Shown piece after piece: positions 57,490-64,000 of a stretch of 64,000 nt of DNA. The stretch is from assembly GCF_000283155.1 (NCBI RefSeq), contig NW_004454266.1, positions 626,326-690,325 of the forward strand, given 5' to 3'. This stretch comes from Ceratotherium simum simum. Lineage: Eukaryota; Chordata; Mammalia; Perissodactyla; Rhinocerotidae. The stretch's first letter is position 1. Each line of letters begins with the position of its first letter. The position numbers and the translations under genes are program-made. The notes under the pieces were generated by a model, which was not told where the DNA came from, made no database searches, and saw only the letters and a program-made list of their open reading frames with translations.

Positions 57490-58985
57490 GGAGAGAAAAT
57501 TTCACAAAATTGTTTCAACTTGTTTATTTAGAAAATAGGTCTTCATGGTCTACCTATTCACCTAAAACATTCAATCAAAAGGTTTGACATTGTTTAGCTG
57601 ACGCAGTTGCATACAGTGAAAGACTGTGTATAAGTGGCATTTAACTGGATAATGTAATCAGTATACAATTATGGGAAGTAGAATAGGTTATCTGTAGCCC
57701 CAGATATATGTCACATTACACAATTGACCATACTCCTATAATGAAGATCTAATTTTGTAGATTTAATTACATTTTAAAAGTTGTGGAAGAATTAACAAGT
57801 TATACCAAGTCTACTCTAAATCTCTATATTATGTAATTTAATCCTGCAGCTGTCCCTTGAAGGACATATCATTCCCTTCATTTTAGAGGCAATGAAAATG
57901 AGGTTCAGAGAAGCAAGGCAATCTATCCAAGTTATTTATCAAGCGGAAAAGGTGAGATGTGAACTTAGGTCTCATCTGTTTCTTAAGCTGTTGTGAGGAA
58001 TAGCTTCAGGTTTTGCAGGGCCAGAAGATGACACAATTTTGGGGACACTTTAAGAAAAAGAATACAAAATGATTATAATTATGCAAATTTTACAAAAATA
58101 TATGAACATAGAAACTTATTTCCAGGATCCCTCCTAGACCGTGAAAGAGTTTTGTGCAAATGAGTATGCAGAACTTAAATTTCTTAGATTGAAAATTGTC
58201 TCTGCATACTGAAAACAACATACAAACTATGAATTATATGCCAGTTTAATTGAGGGTAGAGGTACTTTATATAAAATCATCAGAGACTGTTTTGATCAGT
58301 GAACAGTGGACAGATGGTGTGACATAACCTGATCCTGGGTTTGCTGAATTCCTCCAAATGGAAGAAAGTATAAAGTAGGAAACAAGACTGGTTGACAACC
58401 AGAGGCCACATGTCATAGAGTCACCTCATCTTCATCAAGAAGCAAATGCCATTATTGAAAACAAAAGGAGGGGACATGTACTTCTGCAAATGGTGGCATA
58501 GGAAATTTGGACCACCTAATACAGCTGCTTGAAGCATCAGAGTGTAAACAAATAGTGAAATATTATCTGACCAGATCTGGAGGTATTTGGAGGCTCCAGG
58601 AGATAAGACCTGTGCTTGGATCTGCTTTTGTTGAGGGTAATTTACTGATTTCAGAGGGGCCAGTGAAACACTGAGTGGATGCACAGCCTTTTTATTTGTT
58701 TTTAAGCTTCTTTGTATTGAAACCCCAAATCTTTGCATCTCTGCAAGTATTGGAAAACCAGAAACTGAAACCAACTCCTGCTATCAGATGGAACCATCAC
58801 TGCCGGGTAAAGAAGCAATGCTGTGGTGATGCTCACAGGAAACAGAAAGGAAGCTCACAGGAAATGAAACAGGCAGGAGAAAATCACTCACCCTTTCCCT
58901 AGCCTTCTGATACCTAGTATCATCCTCTTTTACCAGAATTTAGTAAACCAGTTGGCAAGGCAGAAATGTGGATTGCAGAGTCTCC
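57490..58985. other. Intergenic with an old MIR, no gene seen
   Basis: 57,835-57,995 has MIR order (CATTTTAGAGGCAATGAAAA, GAGGTTCAGAGAAGCAAGG, GAGATGTGAACTTAGGTCTC). The rest is unassigned. The 117-codon frame at 58,421-58,774 (-) has no recognised domain. Confidence 0.45.
57835..57995 (+). repeat. MIR SINE
   Basis: Diverged MIR core and tail in plus orientation, judged by the GAGGTTCAGAGAAGCAAGGC segment and its flanks. Confidence 0.6.
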
Positions 58986-58994
58986 ACCCAGCTG

Positions 58995-59520
58995 TGATCT
59001 CCCAATAAAGATGAGTACACGAATGTTGATAGCAGTCTTATTCATAGCAGTTCCAAAGTGGAAATAATCCCAATGTCTATCAATTGATGAATGGACAAAA
59101 CAATGTACTATATCTATACAATGAAATATTATTTGGAAATAAAAAGGCGTGAAATACTGATAGTTAATATAACACTGATGAACCTTAAGACATTATGCTA
59201 GGTAAAAGAAGCCAGTCACAAAAGATCACATATTGTGTAATTCTGCTTATATGAAATGTCCAAAATAGATAAATCAATAGAGATAAAAAGTGGTTGCCTA
59301 GGGCTGAAAGGGGAGGAGAATGGGGAATGTCTACCAATGGGTACAGAATTTTTTTGGGGTAACAATATATTCCAGAATTGGATGGTTGTACAGTTGCAAA
59401 ATGCTATGAATATACTACAAACAAGTGAATTATACAATTTAAGAAGTGAGCATTATTTATACGAACTATATCTCAATACATATGTTATTAAAAATATGGA
59501 GATTGAAAAAATGAGATGTG
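58995..59520 (+). mobile_element. Old L1 ORF2 end and 3' UTR
   Basis: L1 text in order: ATCAATTGATGAATGGACAA, TATACAATGAAATATTATTT, ATTATGCTAGGTAAAAGAAG, GTGGTTGCCTAGGGCTGAAA. The open frame at 59,256-59,528 is part of it. Confidence 0.75.
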
Positions 59521-59579
59521 TGTTTTAGCCCAATATTAATCTGATTAATATTTTTTATTTCAATTTTAGGGCTTTGCAC

Positions 59580-60060
59580 ATTTTTAAAAAATATATTTAT
59601 AAATATTTCATATTTTCTGCTGCTATTGAAAATATTGTTTTTAAATTTTTGTACATTGAAATGATTTTACATGTATAATAAAGTTACCAAGATAGTTTAG
59701 AGAGTTCTCATATACCCTTCATCCAGCTTCCCCTAAAGTTAATATACTACAAAACCAAGCTATATTTTTTAAAACCAGGAAACTAAAATGAATATAATAC
59801 TGTTAAGTAAACTATAGACGTTACTCAATAGCACTAGTTTACCCAGTTATGTCCTTTTCCTGTTCTAGGATCCAATCCAGTTTACAGAACTGCATTTAGT
59901 TATCAGGTCTCATTGGCCCCTTCATGTTAGTAATACTTTCTTGGTCGTTTATCTCTATATTACGTCCTTGACAAATTTGAAGAGTACTGTTCAAGTATTT
60001 TTTAGATTTTTTGTTAATTTTGGGTGGTCTGCTGTTTTCTCATGATTAGACTGAGGTTAT
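59580..60060 (-). mobile_element. Old L1 3' UTR remnant
   Basis: The sequence (ACCCTTCATCCAGCTTCCCC, TCTCATGATTAGACTGAGGT) reads like an old minus-strand L1 tail, into which the younger L1 at 60,061 has inserted. Confidence 0.5.
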
Positions 60061-62976
60061 GATTTATTTTTAATTTGTTTTTATTGTGATAACATTGGTT
60101 TATAACATTGTATAAAATTCAGGTGGATATCATTACACTTCTATTTCTGCACAGATTGCATCATGTTCACCACCCAAAGACCAATTACAATCCGTCACCA
60201 CACACATGTGCCTAATCATCCCTTTCACCCTCCTCCCTACCCCCATCACCTCTGGCAAGCACCAATCCAATCTTTGTCTCTATGTTTGTTTGTTATTGTT
60301 TTATCTTCTACTTATGAATGAGACCATACAATATTTGACCTTCTCCATCTGACTTATTTCGCTTAGCATAATACCCTCAATGTCCATCCATGTTGTCACA
60401 AATGGTTGGATTTCATCGTTTCTTATGGCTGAGTAGTATTGCATTGTGTATATATACCACATCTTCTTTATCCATTCGTCCCTTGATGGGCACTTAGGTT
60501 GCTTCCAAGTCTTGGCTATTGTGAATAATGCTGCAATGAACAGAGTGGTGCATGTATCTTTCTGCATTCATGGTTTCATGTTTGGATAAATACCCAACCA
60601 TGGAATAGCTGGATTGTATGGTAGTTCTATTCTTAATTTTTTGAGGACTCTCCATACTGTTTTCCATATTGGCTGCACCAGTTTGCACTCCCACCAGCAG
60701 TGTATGAGAGTTCCCTTCTCTCCACATCCTCTCCAACACTTGTTGTTTCCTGTCTTGTTAATTATAGCCATTCCGAGGGGCATGAGGTGATATTTCATTG
60801 TAGTTTTGGTTTGCATTCCCCTGATAGTTAATGATGTTGAACATCTTTTCATGTGCCTGTTGGCCATCTGTATATCTTCTTTGGAGAAATATCTGTTCAG
60901 GCCTTTTGCCCATTTTTTAATTGGGTTGTTTGTTGTTGTTGTTGTTGAGATGTATGAGTTCTTTATATATTTTGGAGATTAACTGCTTATCAGATATATG
61001 GTTTGCAAGTATCTCCTCCCAATTGTTAGCTTGTCCTTTCATTCTTTAGATGGTTTCCTTTGCTGTGCAGAAGCTTTTTAGTTTAAGGTAGTCCCATTTG
61101 TTTATTTTTTCTATAGTGTCCCTTGCCCGGTCAGACGCAGTACTTGAAAATATGTTACTAAGACCGATATCGAAGAGCTTACTGCCTATGTTTTCTTCTA
61201 GAAGTGTCATGGTTTCAGGTCTTACATTCAGGTCTTTAATCCATTTTGTGTTAATTTTTGTGTATGGTGTAAGATAATCGTCTATTTTCATTTTTATTTT
61301 GCATGTCGCTGTCTAGTTTTCCCAACACCATTTATTGAAGAGACTTTCCTTTCTCCATTCTATGTTCTTGGCTCCCTTGTAGAAAATTAGCTGTCCATAG
61401 ATGTGTGGGTTTATTTCTGGGATGTCAGTTCTGTTCCACTGACCTGTGTATCTGTTTTTGTGCCAGTACCATGCTGCTTTGGTTACTATAGCTTTGTAGT
61501 ATATTTTGAAGTCAGGGAGTGTGATACCTCCAACTTTGTTCTTTTTTCTCAGGATTCTTTTGGCTATTTGGGGTCTTTTGTTGTTCCATATAAATTTTGG
61601 GATTCTTTGTTCTGTTTATGTGAAAAATGTTGTTGGAACTTTGATAGGGATTGCATTGAATCTATAGATTACTTTAGGAGATATAGACATTTTAACTATG
61701 TTAATTCTTCTAAACCAAGAGCATGCAATTTCTTTCCATTTCTTTGTGTCCTCTTCAATTTCTTTCAACCATGTTTTATAGTTTTCAGTATACAGTTCTG
61801 TCACTTCTTTGGTTAAGTTTATTCCTAGGTATGTTATTCTTTTTGTTGCAACTGTAAATGGGATTGTATTCTTAATTTCTCTTTCTGCTACTTCGTTACT
61901 AGAGTATAGAAATGCAACTGATTTCTGTATGTTGATTTTGTATCCTAAAACATTACTGTATTCATTTATTATTTCTGAAAGTTTTTTGGTGGATTCTTTA
62001 GGGTTTTTTATATATAAAATCATGTCATCTGCGAATAGTTACAGTTTCACTTCTTCCTTTCCAATTTGGGTTGGTTTTATTTCTTTTTCTTGCCTGATTG
62101 CTCTGGTTAGGACTTCCAAAACTATGTTAAATGGGAGTGGGGAAAGTGGGCATCCTTGTCTCATTCCTGTTCTTAGAGGGATAGCTTTCAATTTTTGTCC
62201 ATTGAGGATGATATTAGCTGCGGGTTTGTCATATATGGCCTTTATTATGTTGAGGTACTTTCCTTCTAGACCCATTTTACTCAGAGTTTTTATCATAAAT
62301 GGATGCTGTATCTTGTCAAATGCTTTCTCTACACCTGTTGAGATGATTGTGTGATTTTTATTCTTCATTTTGTTAATGTGATATATCATGTTGATCGATT
62401 TGTGGATGTTGAACCATCCCTGTATCCCTGGAATAAATCCCACTTGATCGTAGTGTATGATCTTTTTAATGTATTGTTGTATTCAATTTGCTAGTATTTT
62501 GTTGAGGATCTTAGCATTGATGTTTAACATTGAAATTGGCCTGTAATTTTCTTTTTCGTGTTGTCTTTGTCTCGTTTTGGTATCAGGTTTATGTTGTCTT
62601 CGTAGAAGGAGTTAGGAAGCTTCCCCTACTCTTCAATTTTTTGGAAGAGTTTGAGAAGGACAGGTATTAAGGCTTCTTTGAATGTTTGGTAGAATTCACC
62701 AGGGAAGCCGTCTTGTCCTGGACTTTTATTTTTTGGGAGGTTTTTGATTACTGTTTCAATCTCCTTACTGGTGATTGGTCTGTTCAAATTCTCTATTTCT
62801 TCTTGATTCAGTTTTGGAAGGTTGCATGATTCTAAGAATTTATCCATTTTTCTAGATTATCCAATTTGCTGGCATATAGCTTTTTGTAGTATTCTATTAT
62901 AATCTTTTGTATTTCTGAGGTGTACATTGTAATGTCTCCTCTTTCCATTCTGATTTTATTTATTTGAGCCTTCTCT
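60061..62976 (-). mobile_element. L1 3' segment (RT to 3' end), minus strand
   Basis: On the minus strand it carries ORF2 from the region after the endonuclease-RT linker (KAQINKIRMERG near 62,950) through RT to the ORF2 stop at 60,301, then the 3' UTR and A-rich end near 60,061. The RT catalytic FADD motif is readable near 62,020-62,030, immediately after an in-frame stop at 62,039-62,041. Several frameshifts are also present, so ORF2 is broken. At 62,976 the element joins an oppositely oriented L1 piece. Confidence 0.85.
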
Positions 62977-64000
62977 AAGACACTCACAAACTGAAAGCAA
63001 AGGGATGGAAAGAGATACTCCATGCAAATGGCAATGAAAAGGAAGCTGGGATAGCAATACTCATATTAGACAAAATAGACTTTAAAACAAAAACTGTAAC
63101 AAGAGACAAAGAAGGGCACTACGTAATGATCAAGGGAACAATCCAACAAGAGGATACAACACTTGTAAATATTTATGCATTCTATGTAGGAGCACCTAAG
63201 TATATAAAGCAATTATTAACAAACATAAAAGGAGAAATAGACAGTAACACAATAATAGTAGGGGACTTTAACACTCCACTTACACCAATGGATAGATCAT
63301 GCAAACAGAATATCAATAAGGAAACATTGACCTTAAATGACATACTACAACAGATGGACCTAGTAGGTATATACAGAACATTGCATCCAAAAACCGAAGA
63401 ATACACATTCTTTTCAAATGCACATGGAACATTCTCCAGGATTGATCACATATTAGGCCACAAAACAAGTCTCCATAAATATCAGAAGATCAAAAGTGTA
63501 TCAAGCATCTTTTCTGACCATGATGGTACAAAACTAGAAATCAACTACAGGAAGAAAATCAGAAAAGCAACAAATATGTGGAGATTAAACAAAACGCTAC
63601 TGAATAATGATTGGGTCAATGAAGAAGTCAAAGAAGAAATGAAAAAATACCTGGAGACACATAAAAATGGAAATATGACATGCCAGAATTTATGGGATAC
63701 AGCAAAAGTGGTTTTGAGAGGGAAGGTTGTAGCAATGCAGGCCTATTTCAACAAATAAGAAAAATCTCAAATAAACAATCTAACAGTGCACCTAAAGGAA
63801 CTGGAAAAAGAAAAACAAACAAAGCCCAAAATCAGCAGAAGGAGGAAAATAATAAAAATCTGAGCAGAAATGAATGAAATAGAGACTAAAAAAAATAGAA
63901 AAATACCAATGAAAACGAGAGCTGGTTCTTTGAAAAAATAAAAAAAATGACAAACCTTTAGCTAGACTCACCAAGGAAAAAAGAGAAGGCTCAAATAAAT
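62977..64000 (+). mobile_element. L1 ORF2 5' segment, inverted relative to its neighbour
   Basis: Plus-strand ORF2 starts within the endonuclease domain (DTHKLKAKGW-like at 62,980). It continues through VGDFNT (63,258-63,275) and FSDHD (about 63,510-63,524) to the linker, KEKREGSNK-like, at the window edge. The 210-codon open part is 63,126-63,758. Its last 19 bases (63,982-64,000) are the reverse complement of 62,958-62,976, so it ends at the L1 position where the minus segment begins. Confidence 0.85.

Noticed and set aside
63126..63758. 210-codon frame as a functional endonuclease gene
   Set aside because: It is an L1 ORF2 fragment lacking the N-terminal endonuclease residues and the RT, in an inverted, broken element.
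1..64000. CRISPR arrays, bacterial-type operons, or a novel multi-gene system
   Set aside because: Repeat spacing and gene content are those of a mammalian genome; no regularly spaced repeat-spacer array or gene cluster beyond the two ORs is present.

Overview
This is mammalian nuclear DNA, AT-rich and dominated by interspersed repeats. At least four tRNA-derived SINEs match the ERE (equine repetitive element) type, with a GGCCAGCC-type head and a GAAGATTGGC...GTTAGCTCAGGGC body, and the LINE-1 tails match them in character. Together these point to a perissodactyl, most likely an equid (horse, donkey or zebra). This is an inference from repeats, not a species identification.

Only two protein-coding genes are supported, both intronless olfactory receptor (OR) coding exons in convergent orientation about 5.6 kb apart. 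At 18,136-19,083 (+) lies an intact OR11A1-like receptor. At 24,722-25,651 (-) lies a full-length family-1-like receptor that has lost the DRY arginine and one conserved loop cysteine. In other mammals OR11A1 lies in the OR cluster of the extended MHC class I region, so this is probably the orthologous cluster.

Layout: 1-450 is the 5' end of a minus-strand L1 that runs off the left edge. 450-18,000 is intergenic, with MIR, L2, ERE and L1 3' fragments. 18,000-25,700 holds the two ORs and an LTR-like repeat between them. 25,700-30,800 is L2/MER5-type ancient repeats with a recent-looking 155-bp duplication. 30,835-37,106 is an old plus-strand L1 interrupted by two EREs and a Tc1/mariner-like element and carrying an internal deletion. 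37,340-53,020 is a nested endogenous retrovirus block: the 3' half of a class I element (RNase H, integrase, env, 3' LTR), then a class III ERV-L (gag, protease, RT, RNase H, integrase, dUTPase-like, 3' LTR). The ERV-L gag is split by a 6.4-kb minus-strand LTR element flanked by a 4-bp CCAG target duplication. That element contains a short L1 insert with a 100-N assembly gap. 53,930-55,130 is GC-rich repeat-like DNA. 56,100-57,490 holds two related LTRs, one split by a young ERE. 59,000-64,000 is L1 sequence, ending in an L1 whose 5' segment is inverted.

No viral reading frame here is intact. No conserved multi-gene system, CRISPR array or bacterial-type operon is present. The most useful observations are the altered OR, the assembly gap that is probably spurious, the nested ERV structure and the inverted L1.
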